Positions 17,194 to 25,773 of a stretch of 63,701 nt of DNA are shown piece after piece. The notes below the pieces were generated by a model. It was given only the letters and a program-made list of their open reading frames with translations. It was not told the origin of the DNA and did no database searches. This DNA comes from CAZLBC01 sp964557575 (GTDB lineage Bacteria; Planctomycetota; Phycisphaerae; SM23-33). Made by a program: the position numbers and the translations under genes. The stretch spans positions 1 to 63,701 of the forward strand of contig CAZLBC010000020.1 in the NCBI GenBank assembly GCA_964557575.1, given 5' to 3'. The first letter of the stretch is position 1. The number at the start of each line of letters is the position of its first letter.

Positions 17194-17582
17194 GAATTCA
17201 CGATCTCCAATAGGATAACGTATTTAAAATAAAGGAATTAGAAAACACTCGCGATCGGTGTTGCAAAAATAAGGGGACTTCTACAGTGAGAGTCCCCGGC
17301 GGTAAAACACGACAAAAACGTCACATGACTGTATATTCAGACAGCGAGATTATACACCAAATCCCGTCTATTGCACGGCCTTTTCCGGAACGTGTGGTGC
17401 TGTCGAAAAAAATAATCGTTTTTTCTAACCTCTGTCGTACGGACGTGTCTTATTAGAGCATAATCCATATGCAAAGAGCGTGTCTTTGTGTTATACTTTA
17501 CTATGCGTGAAAATGTATTTGCTTTTCGGCCCGCCTTCAACCGATACCTGAAGGGGGGCGGAATGCAGAGGGAGTGGAAGCT
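17194..17582. other. Divergent intergenic region between the methyltransferase operon and the FecR gene
   Basis: This 389-bp A+T-enriched stretch holds no convincing gene. It contains a hairpin at 17273-17297 (listed separately) and A+T-rich runs near 17218-17245 that could supply a promoter for the minus-strand operon. A TATACT at 17492-17497 could serve as a -10 for the plus-strand FecR gene, though no good -35 is seen. Confidence 0.5.
17273..17297 (-). promoter_or_regulatory. Terminator-like hairpin in the methyltransferase operon leader
   Basis: Arms GGGGACT (17273-17279) and AGTCCCC (17291-17297) form a perfect 7-bp stem with an 11-base loop. Read on the minus strand the hairpin is followed by a U-rich tract (TTATTTTTG), the form of an intrinsic terminator, about 80 bases before the start codon at 17193. 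This suggests attenuation, but no sensor fold is identified. Confidence 0.4.
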
Positions 17583-18380
17583 ATGAATCCGAAAATGATT
17601 ATTCCGGTAATGGTTGTAATCGCGACGGCATTGTCTGTGAAGTTTGATGCCGGCGCGGCGGAAAAGGGTCATGCCGATGCGGCCGGGGAGGCACCGCGCA
17701 TGGTGACTATCGAGTCCGTAAAGGGCAGTGCCGAGTACAGCAGGGACGGTAAATGGCTTCCCCTCAAGCAGGGCCGGAAACTCAGCGAACTGACCGTTAT
17801 CCGGACCGGATTCGGGTCGAATGTCGTCCTGCATTTCAGAGACAACACCCGGGTTGTCGTCAGCAGGTGCACGAAAATGGGCATCCGCCAGTGTCGGGAC
17901 CGGGGCAGAACGACGAATACCCGCCTCGACCTTAAGTACGGGACCCTCCGTTCGAAGGTCGACAGTTCGCGCGCGCCGAACGATTTCAGGGTGAATGTCC
18001 ACGGCACCGTACTCGCCGTCACCGGCACCGGCGGGAATACGACATTCTGGCCGGATTCCGGCATGGACCACCACAGCACCGAGCATACCTGGAACATAAA
18101 GAACGCCAAGGGCGAGAAAAACCTCGACGAGAACCTCAAGACGGACGACGACCTGACGCCCTCGGATACAATCACCAAGCGTACTATGGCCACGGGACAG
18201 GGCGACGGTTACGGTCTGACCCGGGAGGAGAAGGATCGTCTCATCGAGCATGGCTCCGGCAGGGGCATATTCGACGGTCTCGGTGACGATCCGACCAGCG
18301 TGCCGCGCGGGGGAAGCCGCAGTGAGCCGTCCGGTTCCATGCCGAACGGTTCCGGCAATACCATCACACCGGGTCCGTAA
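17583..18380 (+). CDS. Exported FecR-domain protein
   Basis: The 265-residue protein has a signal peptide of about 26 residues (IIPVMVVIATALSVKFDAGA) and a FecR-type beta domain at roughly residues 40-150. Within it lie KGSAEYSRDGKWLPLKQGRKLSELTVIRTG-like and DFRVNVHGTVLAVTGTGG-like segments. In classical systems FecR domains signal to sigma factors, but exported FecR-domain proteins without a membrane helix are common in planctomycete-like genomes and probably serve as envelope or scaffold modules. The C-terminal 60 residues are Gly/Ser/Pro-rich and disordered. The start is ATG 17583 with GGAG upstream; an in-frame GTG three codons earlier overlaps that site. No sigma factor gene is nearby. 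Confidence 0.75.
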   Translation: MNPKMIIPVMVVIATALSVKFDAGAAEKGHADAAGEAPRMVTIESVKGSAEYSRDGKWLPLKQGRKLSELTVIRTGFGSNVVLHFRDNTRVVVSRCTKMGIRQCRDRGRTTNTRLDLKYGTLRSKVDSSRAPNDFRVNVHGTVLAVTGTGGNTTFWPDSGMDHHSTEHTWNIKNAKGEKNLDENLKTDDDLTPSDTITKRTMATGQGDGYGLTREEKDRLIEHGSGRGIFDGLGDDPTSVPRGGSRSEPSGSMPNGSGNTITPGP

Positions 18381-18396
18381 TCCAGGGATATATCTC

Positions 18397-19887
18397 TCAG
18401 AACGGATTCTCTCCCGGGTACGGAATTCCCGCCGGCAGGGGGGTGTTGATGTCGATCAGGCCGAGCATCCGCGTGGCATCGAACAGCGTCTTCCCGCACT
18501 TCCCGAACGCCACCGCCCCGTGGTGGGGGAATGTCTTGCCGATCAGCACGTGACGGTAGAACCGCGCGAAGTCGGGAATCGCGAATACGCCTATTCCGCC
18601 GAAGCTCTTCGGGGGCATGCTCAGTATCTCGCCCTCGGCGACGTATGAGCCCAACCCCCCGTCCGCGGTCCCCTGTATGCGAAACAGGGTGACCGGTCCG
18701 GCCTTCAGTGTGCCTTCGAGGGTGCCGCGGGTAATGTCCGGTTCCACCGACGGGTCTTCCATCAGGCGATTCATGATCAGTTGGTATTTCAGCGAACAGT
18801 CTTCGAGGTGGCAGCTCGGCGTGTTCCCGCAGTGAAACCCCATGAACAGATCCTCGGGTGCGGCGCCCCGCAGGTCCGTGGCGCCGTCGAGCATGTCTCC
18901 CGGCACGGTGTTGTTGATATCGAGCAGCGTGGGAGGGATCCCGCCGGCAAGGTAGCAGATATACTCGCTCAGCGCGCCGTATATATCGACCTCGCACGCC
19001 ACGGGCATGCCCGCCGATGCCAGCCGGCTGTTGACGTAACAGGGCACGAATCCGAAGGCCGATTCGAACGCGGGCCAGCACTTGTTGGCGAACACGGCGT
19101 ACTGCCGCGAGCCGAGGTGCGCCGCGGCGAATCGTTTCAGCGCGACCTCGAACGCGGCGAGCTTGTCCAGGAGATCAGGCCAGGTATTTCCCGCGCCGAG
19201 TTCCTCAGCCATCGCCTCCTTTGTTTCGATCACGTCCGGATCCCCGGCATCGACGGCCTCGAAGAACTGCAGCATATCCAGCTCGGAGTTTTCCATGACC
19301 TCGATACCCATGTCATACAACTGCCCGATCGGCGCGTTGCAGGCGTAGAAGTCCTGCGGCCGGGGACCGAAGGCGAAGATCTTGAGGCCCGCCACGCCGA
19401 GCTGCACCCGCGCGACCAGGCTGAAGTCGCGGATTGTTTCTACCAGTTCCGACGGGAGCCCCACCGGCCGCGGCGGGATGTAGACCGATACGGATCGCAG
19501 GGAAAAATTGATCGAGGCATTGAGCATGCCGCAGAAGGCGTCGCCGCGTCCCGACACGAGATTGTCGCCGCTCTCCTCCGCGGCCGCGCAGGCCATGACC
19601 GGGCCGGCGAAACGTTCGGCGAATATCGAGAGGGGGCCCTCGGGTCCGAAATTGCCGAGATAGATGACCGCCGCGTTGCACTCTTTCTCAATCGCCTCGG
19701 TAAGGGCCTGTCCCGCGTCGGTCTCGCTTTCGATGATCGTTTCCAGCCCGACGGTATTCAGGCCGGCCTGTTCGCATTCCGCCGCGAGCGCCGCCAGCCG
19801 CTTGCGTGTCAGGTCTATCGGGAAACAATCACGGCTGACGCCGACGAGGGCGAGCCTGACTTCGGGGGCGTTGTTCAAGGTTTCCAT
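18397..19887 (-). CDS. L-fucose/L-arabinose isomerase-family protein
   Basis: The 496-residue protein has the architecture of the FucI/AraA ketol-isomerase superfamily. N-terminal Rossmann-like domains (NAAVIYLGNFGPEGPLS) are followed by a C-terminal catalytic half that includes CEVDIYGALSEYICYLAGG and DINNTVPGD. Family enzymes interconvert aldoses and ketoses using a divalent metal held by Glu and Asp; the EVD around residue 318 is a candidate. The true substrate may differ from fucose, since many family members in sugar-acid loci are uncharacterised. It is the last gene of the minus-strand set with the nucleotidyltransferase and KDPG aldolase, 57 bases after the former. Confidence 0.75.
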   Translation of the reverse strand: METLNNAPEVRLALVGVSRDCFPIDLTRKRLAALAAECEQAGLNTVGLETIIESETDAGQALTEAIEKECNAAVIYLGNFGPEGPLSIFAERFAGPVMACAAAEESGDNLVSGRGDAFCGMLNASINFSLRSVSVYIPPRPVGLPSELVETIRDFSLVARVQLGVAGLKIFAFGPRPQDFYACNAPIGQLYDMGIEVMENSELDMLQFFEAVDAGDPDVIETKEAMAEELGAGNTWPDLLDKLAAFEVALKRFAAAHLGSRQYAVFANKCWPAFESAFGFVPCYVNSRLASAGMPVACEVDIYGALSEYICYLAGGIPPTLLDINNTVPGDMLDGATDLRGAAPEDLFMGFHCGNTPSCHLEDCSLKYQLIMNRLMEDPSVEPDITRGTLEGTLKAGPVTLFRIQGTADGGLGSYVAEGEILSMPPKSFGGIGVFAIPDFARFYRHVLIGKTFPHHGAVAFGKCGKTLFDATRMLGLIDINTPLPAGIPYPGENPF

Positions 19888-19944
19888 GCCGCATGCTCCT
19901 TTGTTATGTGTGTATTCTGTCCGCTCGCGATCGGTGCGGTGTCA

Positions 19945-20856
19945 TCAGTCCCAGAGCCTGCGGGGGTAGACGCCGTCGGCAACCAGTGATCCTATTGCCG
20001 CCACCGCCGCGGGCTTGTCTTCGGGGTAGGTGATGCCGAGCCATTTCTCGTCGGTGGGGAGGACCCTGATGGCGGCCGTGCCCTCCGCGATCAGGTCGCT
20101 GGTGACCACCGGCAGGTAGAACTCGGCGTCCGGATCATCGAGGTTGAGTCGCAGAAAAGACTCGAAGCGATGTTCCAGTTCGTCGAATATGCCGGGTGTA
20201 TACCCGAACATGTTCATCGATACGGTGCTTTCCGGGTCGACTTCCCTCCAGTGATACTGGTCGTCCATGAAACATGCGCCGGCGTCGCATTTTCGAACCT
20301 TCTTCAATTCGACGATCTCCCGCAGCGTCCCGTCGCTGACGTCGCAGACTCCCCGGGAGACGTACCCGTAGTCGGAGAGGGTGTTCTTCAGCGTGTAGCC
20401 GACCATGCAGTAGTCATATGTGCCCTCGCGGTCGGCGGCCTCGGCGAGGTAATCGGACAGAAGCCCGAAGGCGGCGGCGCCGTAGAAGTCGTCGGCGTTT
20501 ATAACGGCAAAGTTCTCGTCGACCTGGCCGGCGGCACAGACAACGGCATGGGCCGTCCCCCACGGTTTTTCCCGGTTGGAGGGCACGGCGAATCCCGCGG
20601 GAAGGTGGTCGAGTTCCTGGAAGGCATACGCGGTTTCCACGCGATCCTCGATCGTCCGCCCGATCTTCGCCCTGAACTCATCTTCGAAACGGTGGCGAAT
20701 AATAAAAACGATTTTACCGAAACCGGCCTTCAGGGCGTCGTAAATCGAGTAATCTATCAGCAGTTCGCCCGACGGTCCGATCGGATCGATCTGCTTTAAT
20801 CCGCCGTAGCGGTTGCCCATGCCGGCGGCCATGATGACGAGTGTCGGTTTTGACAT
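19945..20856 (-). CDS. Sugar nucleotidyltransferase-like protein
   Basis: The 303-residue protein has the NTP-transferase Rossmann fold. Its N-terminal MAAGMGNRYGGLKQIDPIG loop (residues 10-28) is a variant of the LxAGxGxRxxPLTxxxPK nucleotide-binding motif. The conserved ADDFYGAAAF (aspartate metal site) lies near residue 120. It may transfer a nucleotidyl group to a sugar phosphate, or be a related non-canonical enzyme, because the second half departs from RmlA/GlmU. Its position 19 bases after KDPG aldolase in an operon of sugar catabolic genes is unusual for a biosynthetic nucleotidyltransferase. The substrate cannot be predicted. Confidence 0.7.
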   Translation of the reverse strand: MSKPTLVIMAAGMGNRYGGLKQIDPIGPSGELLIDYSIYDALKAGFGKIVFIIRHRFEDEFRAKIGRTIEDRVETAYAFQELDHLPAGFAVPSNREKPWGTAHAVVCAAGQVDENFAVINADDFYGAAAFGLLSDYLAEAADREGTYDYCMVGYTLKNTLSDYGYVSRGVCDVSDGTLREIVELKKVRKCDAGACFMDDQYHWREVDPESTVSMNMFGYTPGIFDELEHRFESFLRLNLDDPDAEFYLPVVTSDLIAEGTAAIRVLPTDEKWLGITYPEDKPAAVAAIGSLVADGVYPRRLWD

Positions 20857-20875
20857 GCTGTCTCCCGGCCTTATT

Positions 20876-21514
20876 TCAACCGCGGACCGCGGAGACGGTC
20901 TCGACCGCCCCGGCGGCGATTTCGGTGATTTCGTCGAAACGGCCGGCCGCGATCATGCCGGTCTTCGCCAGCCAGCTTCCCCCGCAGGCGAGGACGCAGT
21001 CCAGGGAGAGGAACTCCGCGAGGTTGTCGCCGTTGACCCCGCCGGTCGGCACGAACCCGACCATGCTGTAGGGGGCGCTGATCGCCTTCAGTGTCTTCGT
21101 TCCGCCGAGTGCCCCGGCGGGAAAGAATTTCAACACCGTCAGACCGAATCCCATCGCGGATTCTACGTCCGTAGGCGTTGCCACCCCGGGAATAACGGTC
21201 GCGCCCCGGTCGAGCCCCCGCTGAATCACCCACGGATTCGTGCCGGGGGCGACGACGAAGGTGGCACCCGCATCGACCGCCCGATCAACCTGCTCGGGCG
21301 ACAGAACGGTTCCCGCACCCACGAGCATGTCGCCGCGGGATGCCATGATGCCGATGGCTTCTTCCGCCGCGTCCGTGCGAAAGGTAATTTCGGCGCAGGG
21401 AAGATTTCCGGCGAGAAGGGCCTCGGCGAGCGGCGCGGCGCTCGCTGCGTCTTCAATTTTCACCATCGGAACCAGTCCGAGGGTTTCCAGTGCGGCGATC
21501 GTTTCAGTGCTCAT
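20876..21514 (-). CDS. eda: KDPG/KHG-type aldolase
   Basis: The 212-residue class I aldolase splits 2-keto-3-deoxy-6-phosphogluconate (or 4-hydroxy-2-ketoglutarate) to pyruvate plus glyceraldehyde 3-phosphate (or glyoxylate). The TIM barrel holds the Schiff-base lysine K129 in VLKFFPAG. E42 and R46 lie in AEITFRT, and PGVATPTDVESA is the phosphate-site strand. The length matches E. coli Eda. ATG 21514 has AAGGACA upstream. Together with the KDG-kinase-like gene across the divergent region, it completes the lower Entner-Doudoroff/uronate branch. A palindrome sits 26 bases upstream of the start and may be an operator. Confidence 0.9.
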   Translation of the reverse strand: MSTETIAALETLGLVPMVKIEDAASAAPLAEALLAGNLPCAEITFRTDAAEEAIGIMASRGDMLVGAGTVLSPEQVDRAVDAGATFVVAPGTNPWVIQRGLDRGATVIPGVATPTDVESAMGFGLTVLKFFPAGALGGTKTLKAISAPYSMVGFVPTGGVNGDNLAEFLSLDCVLACGGSWLAKTGMIAAGRFDEITEIAAGAVETVSAVRG

Positions 21515-21539
21515 GAAAATATGTCCTTACAAATGTTTT

Positions 21540-21553
21540 ATTGTACATACAAT
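21540..21553. promoter_or_regulatory. Operator-like palindrome upstream of eda
   Basis: ATTGTA at 21540-21545 and TACAAT at 21548-21553 form a perfect inverted repeat around CA, 26 bases before the eda start and inside an A+T-rich stretch. This size and symmetry are typical of dimeric repressor sites. The cognate regulator is unknown. Confidence 0.4.
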
Positions 21554-21644
21554 TTTGCAGGAACGTAAAGTCAAATACATACGCAATTACGCGATAAAAT
21601 CAAATGTTATTTGGGATGCCGGCCGTCGTGATCCGACGAAGCTC

Positions 21645-22475
21645 TCAGGCGCAATCGCGGTAGGCCTGTTTAATGCGTTCGATGTACTCGGCCTGATCCA
21701 TGGCCCAGTATTCCTCGTTGAACACCTCGACCTCGTTGTAGCCGTTGAACCCCGCATCTTCCATCCAACTGCGAATGGTGCGGAGGTCTATACAGCCGTC
21801 GCCCATAAGCCCCCGATCGGTCAGGAGGTCGCGGGTCTCGACCCGCCAGTCGCAGATGTGGAATGCAAACAGCCTGCCGGCACGACCGGCGTCAGCGATT
21901 TCCTGCTGCAGGTCCGGATCCCACCACACGTGGTAGACGTCGACGGCAATGCCGACGACGGGGGAGTCGAGAACATCGCATATCTCTCGCGCTTCGGCCA
22001 TCCGGTTGACGCACGACTTGTCCGCGGCATACATCGGGTGCAGCGGTTCCACGGCCAGCCTGATTCCACTGGCTGCGGCGCTGTCGATACACGCGGCAAT
22101 GCCGTCGGCCACGTGTTTACGCGCTTCGTCGAGGGGCAGGCCCGGTTCGGCCCCGACCACCAGCACCACCATGTCGGCGCCGACCGCCGCCGCCTCCTCG
22201 ATCGCCGCGAGATTGTCGTCGATCGCCTCCCGGCGGCGACGCTCGCTCGTGGACGGGAAAAAACCGCCGCGGACAATCGCGGGCACCGCAAGACCGGCAT
22301 CCCGCAGCATCCGCCCGGCCTCATCAAGCCCGGGGGGACCGAGAACGTGTCGCCATATGCTGACGGCGGGAATGCCGGCGGCGGTATACAACTCTATGCA
22401 CTCGGCGAGCGGCAGGGGCTTGTTCGTCTGCGTGTGAACCGCGAGTCGGGAACAATCCGTGAGCGCGTCAACCAT
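21645..22475 (-). CDS. Xylose-isomerase-like TIM-barrel sugar isomerase/epimerase
   Basis: The 276-residue AP-endonuclease-2/xylose-isomerase-like TIM barrel starts MVDALTDCSRLAVHTQTNK. Metal-site segments are visible: LAVEPLHPMYA (Glu and His), GIAVDVYHVWWDP (Asp, His) and a C-terminal NEVEVF (Glu). Such proteins act as keto-sugar epimerases, isomerases or lyases, often beside Gfo/Idh oxidoreductases. The start is placed at 22475, where the ATG overlaps the end of the Gfo/Idh gene by 8 bases, indicating translational coupling. A longer frame reaching 22967 lies wholly over the oxidoreductase gene and is rejected. The exact substrate is unknown. Confidence 0.82.
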   Translation of the reverse strand: MVDALTDCSRLAVHTQTNKPLPLAECIELYTAAGIPAVSIWRHVLGPPGLDEAGRMLRDAGLAVPAIVRGGFFPSTSERRRREAIDDNLAAIEEAAAVGADMVVLVVGAEPGLPLDEARKHVADGIAACIDSAAASGIRLAVEPLHPMYAADKSCVNRMAEAREICDVLDSPVVGIAVDVYHVWWDPDLQQEIADAGRAGRLFAFHICDWRVETRDLLTDRGLMGDGCIDLRTIRSWMEDAGFNGYNEVEVFNEEYWAMDQAEYIERIKQAYRDCA

Positions 22476-23652
22476 TGGTATCCCCCTCGCCGAGAGCGGG
22501 CACGTCCACCCACCGCCGCTCTTTGCAGCTCGTGATGCCCAGTTCGGCAAGCTGCACGCCTTTTGCTGCCTCGCGGAGCGTCCAGCGAAACGGTTCGTCC
22601 GCGGCATGATGCCGCAGAAAGCGTTCCCACTGCGCCTTGAACGCGTTGTCGCAGTCGCCTTCCTCCATCTTCTCCCACGATCCGTAAAAGTCGACCGGCT
22701 GCGGTATATCCGGGTTCCAGACGGGGCGCGGCGTCTTATCGAGCGGCTGTATCCACGCGTCCCGCAGGCCGGTGATCGCCGAACCTTTCGTCCCGTCGAC
22801 CTGGATGGTGAGCAGATCGTCCCGGCGGACCCGCGTGCACCACGAACTGTCGAAGCGGCAGATGACCCCGTTTTTGAGCAGAAACAGCGCATACGCCGAA
22901 TCCTCGGCCGTCGCATCATACCGATTGCCGTTCTCGTCGACCCTGGCCGGTATATCGGTGTTGGCACAGGTGACGAGCCGCTCTATCTCGCCGAACAGGT
23001 TGTCGATCACGTATCGCCAGTGGCAGAACATGTCCACGATGATTCCCCCGCCGTCTTCGGCGCGGTAGTTCCAACTGGGACGCTGTGGCGGCTGGTCAGG
23101 GTCGAGTCCGCTGAAAACCCAGTAACCGAAATTGCCGCGCACGGAAAGGATGTCGCCGAAGAACCCCTCATTGATAAGTGACTGGAGTTTCAGGAGCCCC
23201 GGGAGCCAGAGCTTGTCCTGCACAACGCCGTTTTTCACTCCGGCGCGTTCCGCCGTTTCGGCAATGTCGATGGCGGTGGCGGTGTCCGTTGCCGTCGGCT
23301 TCTCGCAGTAAATGCTTTTTCCGGCAGCGATCGCCATGTCGAGAAATTTTTTCCTGAGCAGCGTGGTGGAGGCGTCAAAGAAGATTTCGTTGTTTTCGTC
23401 CGCCAGTGCCGCGGGTATATCGGTGGTCCATTGCAGTGTCCCGCCCGCATCCGCGCCGTACGTGTCGGCGAGTCCCTTGAGTTTTTCGGGATTTCTGCCG
23501 GTCAGCACCGGAACCGGTATCAGCGAACCTCCCCCGGGCAGGGAAACGCCGCCCTGCTTGATTATTGCGAGTATTGATCGAACCAGGTGCTGGTTCGTTC
23601 CCATCCTGCCCGTAACACCGTTGAGTATGACGCCGATCGTTTTCGTTTCCAT
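22468..23652 (-). CDS. Gfo/Idh/MocA-family oxidoreductase
   Basis: The 394-residue NAD(P)-dependent sugar dehydrogenase candidate has an N-terminal Rossmann domain opening with GVILNGVTGRMGTNQHL. This is a variant glycine motif with a Thr-Gly-Arg-Met insertion, followed by EKPTATD around residue 118, the family signature that supplies the catalytic lysine region. The C-terminal alpha/beta domain contains EDGGGIIVDMFCHWRYV, with the histidine typical of the active site. It is likely to oxidise a sugar or cyclic polyol hydroxyl to a ketone that the overlapping TIM-barrel partner then rearranges. It faces the KDG-kinase operon across a 169-base control region containing a perfect palindrome. Confidence 0.85.
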   Translation of the reverse strand: METKTIGVILNGVTGRMGTNQHLVRSILAIIKQGGVSLPGGGSLIPVPVLTGRNPEKLKGLADTYGADAGGTLQWTTDIPAALADENNEIFFDASTTLLRKKFLDMAIAAGKSIYCEKPTATDTATAIDIAETAERAGVKNGVVQDKLWLPGLLKLQSLINEGFFGDILSVRGNFGYWVFSGLDPDQPPQRPSWNYRAEDGGGIIVDMFCHWRYVIDNLFGEIERLVTCANTDIPARVDENGNRYDATAEDSAYALFLLKNGVICRFDSSWCTRVRRDDLLTIQVDGTKGSAITGLRDAWIQPLDKTPRPVWNPDIPQPVDFYGSWEKMEEGDCDNAFKAQWERFLRHHAADEPFRWTLREAAKGVQLAELGITSCKERRWVDVPALGEGDTNG

Positions 23653-23723
23653 AAATCGCCCTGTAATTGCCTGTCCTGATCTGTGTGTTCCCCGGCACGC
23701 TGCCGGGGGATATTCCGGTCATT

Positions 23724-23740
23724 ACTATAAAGCGTATAGT
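23724..23740. promoter_or_regulatory. Operator-like palindrome in the divergent sugar-locus promoter region
   Basis: ACTATA at 23724-23729 and TATAGT at 23735-23740 form a perfect inverted repeat around AAGCG, midway between the Gfo/Idh and kinase genes. The minus-strand arm also resembles a -10 element for the Gfo/Idh gene, so a bound repressor could block that promoter directly. Confidence 0.45.
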
Positions 23741-23764
23741 CACGAATGTCCACGATACGCGTTC

Positions 23765-23793
23765 TTGCCGTCTCATCCCATATTTGCTATTAT
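23765..23793 (+). promoter_or_regulatory. Candidate promoter for the KDG-kinase operon
   Basis: TTGCCG (23765-23770) and TATTAT (23788-23793) are spaced by exactly 17 bases, about 28 bases before the ATG at 23822. The palindrome at 23724-23740 lies just upstream. Confidence 0.45.
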
Positions 23794-23821
23794 CGTCGAC
23801 CGACCGACAGGAGAGATTGAT

Positions 23822-24952
23822 ATGGGCACAAACAATATCCTCCCCGCGAAAAGCTGCCGCTACGACGCGGTCTCGCTGGGCGAGATCATGATGAGAGTGG
23901 ATCCGGGCGATGTGCCGACCGCGCGGGCACGGCATGCCCGGCTCTGGCACGGCGGCGGCGAGTGCAACGTCGCGGAGGGACTCAGTTACTGCTTCGGGCT
24001 TCGGACGGCGGTGGTGACGGCGCTGGTCGACGACGGTATCGGCAGGAACATAGAGAACCAGCTCCGCGAGGCGGGCGTGGACACGTCACGGATCATCTGG
24101 TTCAATACGTCCGGGGAAGGGGGCTTTACCACCGACCGGAAGGGGACGCTCCACAACGGCATCAACTTCACCTGGTCCGGCAAGGGGGTGATGCCCTCGG
24201 TGACGGAATACTATCGCGCCCATACGCCCGTGCGCGAGCTGAAGGCCGGCGACGTCGACTGGGACGAGCTCTTCGGCCTCGGTGTCAGGTGGTTTCATAC
24301 CGGCGGTATTTTTACCCTTATTTCACCGACCAGCAGCGCGGTCGCCGTGGAGGCGATGGAGGCGGCCGGGAGGGCGGGGACCTTCAGGTCCTTCGACCTG
24401 AACTACCGGAGCAAGGTTGAACCCGACAAGGAACGGGCGCGGGAGATAAACCGGCGGATTGTCGGCATGACGGACTTTCTCGTCGGTAACCAGGGGGACT
24501 TTGCCGATGCCCTCGGGGAAACCTGCCGGGAGGTCGGCACGGACGAACCGTTCGAGGTATGGCTTGAAGCCTATTCTGAACTGCTGAGGAACGTCGCGCA
24601 AAAGTATCCGAATCTTGCCCTGATCGGGACGCAACTTCGAGCGGCGATCTCGGCCGACAGGATCAATTGGGGCGCGGTCCTGTACGACCCGTCCGCTGAT
24701 ACGATACACCTGGCTACGACCAGGGAACACGTCGAGATAGCCGACAGAACGGGCGGCGGCGACTCGTTCGCTTCCGGGGTGGCCGCGGCGATTCTCGAAG
24801 GACGCGACCCGGTCGATGCGGTCCAGTGGGGAGCGGCCCACGGTATATGCGTACAGTCCACGCCCGGTGATACCACCATGGTTCGCCGCGGCGATGTCCT
24901 CGCCGAAGTCACGCGGATTCTGTCGGGCGGCGGCGTCAGCGCGTTGCGGTAA
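23822..24952 (+). CDS. PfkB-family sugar kinase, 2-keto-3-deoxygluconate kinase-like
   Basis: The 376-residue ribokinase/PfkB-fold kinase transfers phosphate from ATP to a sugar acid, most likely 2-keto-3-deoxygluconate. That would give the substrate of the KDPG aldolase encoded nearby. The N-terminal GGECNVAEGLSYCFGL substrate motif and the C-terminal anion-hole motif DRTGGGDSFASG (about residues 306-317, a variant of DTxGAGD that keeps the catalytic Asp) are visible. It is longer than typical KdgK (about 310). Translation starts at ATG 23822 after AGGAGAG. A longer frame that begins at 23312 overlaps the divergent gene and is not used. First gene of a four-gene plus-strand operon. Confidence 0.85.
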   Translation: MGTNNILPAKSCRYDAVSLGEIMMRVDPGDVPTARARHARLWHGGGECNVAEGLSYCFGLRTAVVTALVDDGIGRNIENQLREAGVDTSRIIWFNTSGEGGFTTDRKGTLHNGINFTWSGKGVMPSVTEYYRAHTPVRELKAGDVDWDELFGLGVRWFHTGGIFTLISPTSSAVAVEAMEAAGRAGTFRSFDLNYRSKVEPDKERAREINRRIVGMTDFLVGNQGDFADALGETCREVGTDEPFEVWLEAYSELLRNVAQKYPNLALIGTQLRAAISADRINWGAVLYDPSADTIHLATTREHVEIADRTGGGDSFASGVAAAILEGRDPVDAVQWGAAHGICVQSTPGDTTMVRRGDVLAEVTRILSGGGVSALR

Positions 24953-24985
24953 CGAGTTCCCACGGAATCTGGAAAGGATCTACTG

Positions 24986-25753
24986 ATGAGTGAAAGCAGG
25001 GTTGCTTGCGTTACGGGAGGGGCCCGGGGGATCGGCGGGGCGATTGCGGCCGCGCTGGCGGCAGACGGTATGGATGTCGCCGTACTCGATGTAGCCGACG
25101 CCTCTGAAACGCTCGACGCGGTGGAAGCCGCCGGGAGGAAAGGAATGTTCGTGCGCTGCGACATTTCCGGCGCGGACGACCGGGCCAACGCCCTGAACAA
25201 TATCAGGCGGGAATTCGGCCGCCTCGATGTCCTGGTGAATAATGCCGGCGTCGCCCCCGCGGTCAGGGCGGATATTCTCGAAGCGGGCGAGGAAAGCTAC
25301 GACCGGGTCATGAACATAAACCTGAAGGGGCCGTATTTCCTCACGCAATGTGTCGCGAACTGGATGATCGGCCGGAAAACCGAGTGCCCCGAAGAGTGGA
25401 TGTGCATCATAAATATATCCAGTTGCAGTGCCTATACGGCAAGCCCGTCCCGCGGGGAGTACTGCATATCAAAGGCCGGCGTTTCCATGGCCACCAAGCT
25501 GTTCGGCGCCCGGCTCGCCGAACACGGCATCGGGGTCTACGAGGTGCGCCCGGGCATCATTGCCACGGACATGACCGCCGGGGTCAAAGACAAGTACGAT
25601 GCCCTCATCGGCGACGGGTTGACACCCATCCGGCGGTGGGGACAACCCGTAGATGTCGCGGCCGCCGTCGCGGCGTGCGCGCGGGGTGACCTGCAGTTTT
25701 CCACCGCCGAGGTCATAAACGTGGACGGCGGTTTTCACCTGCGGACATTGTAG
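24986..25753 (+). CDS. Short-chain dehydrogenase/reductase
   Basis: The 255-residue classical SDR has cofactor motif TGGARGIG (10-17) and structural motif NNAG (85-88). Catalytic residues are S145/S146, Y159 and K163 (YCISK). The D35 region (VLDVAD) favours NAD over NADP. It is FabG-like in sequence, but its operon position between a KDG kinase and a flavoprotein, opposite sugar isomerase genes, points to oxidation or reduction of a sugar or sugar acid rather than fatty acid synthesis. The C-terminal INVDGGFHL is typical of the family. It starts 33 bases after the kinase with GGAAAGGA upstream. Confidence 0.88.
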   Translation: MSESRVACVTGGARGIGGAIAAALAADGMDVAVLDVADASETLDAVEAAGRKGMFVRCDISGADDRANALNNIRREFGRLDVLVNNAGVAPAVRADILEAGEESYDRVMNINLKGPYFLTQCVANWMIGRKTECPEEWMCIINISSCSAYTASPSRGEYCISKAGVSMATKLFGARLAEHGIGVYEVRPGIIATDMTAGVKDKYDALIGDGLTPIRRWGQPVDVAAAVAACARGDLQFSTAEVINVDGGFHLRTL

Positions 25754-25773
25754 ACTACAGCTAACAGGAAAAA

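Noticed and set aside
21645..22967. Extended 440-codon version of the TIM-barrel gene
   Set aside because: The extra 164 codons lie entirely over the Gfo/Idh gene and read as Arg/Ser-rich shadow sequence; the real start is ATG 22475.
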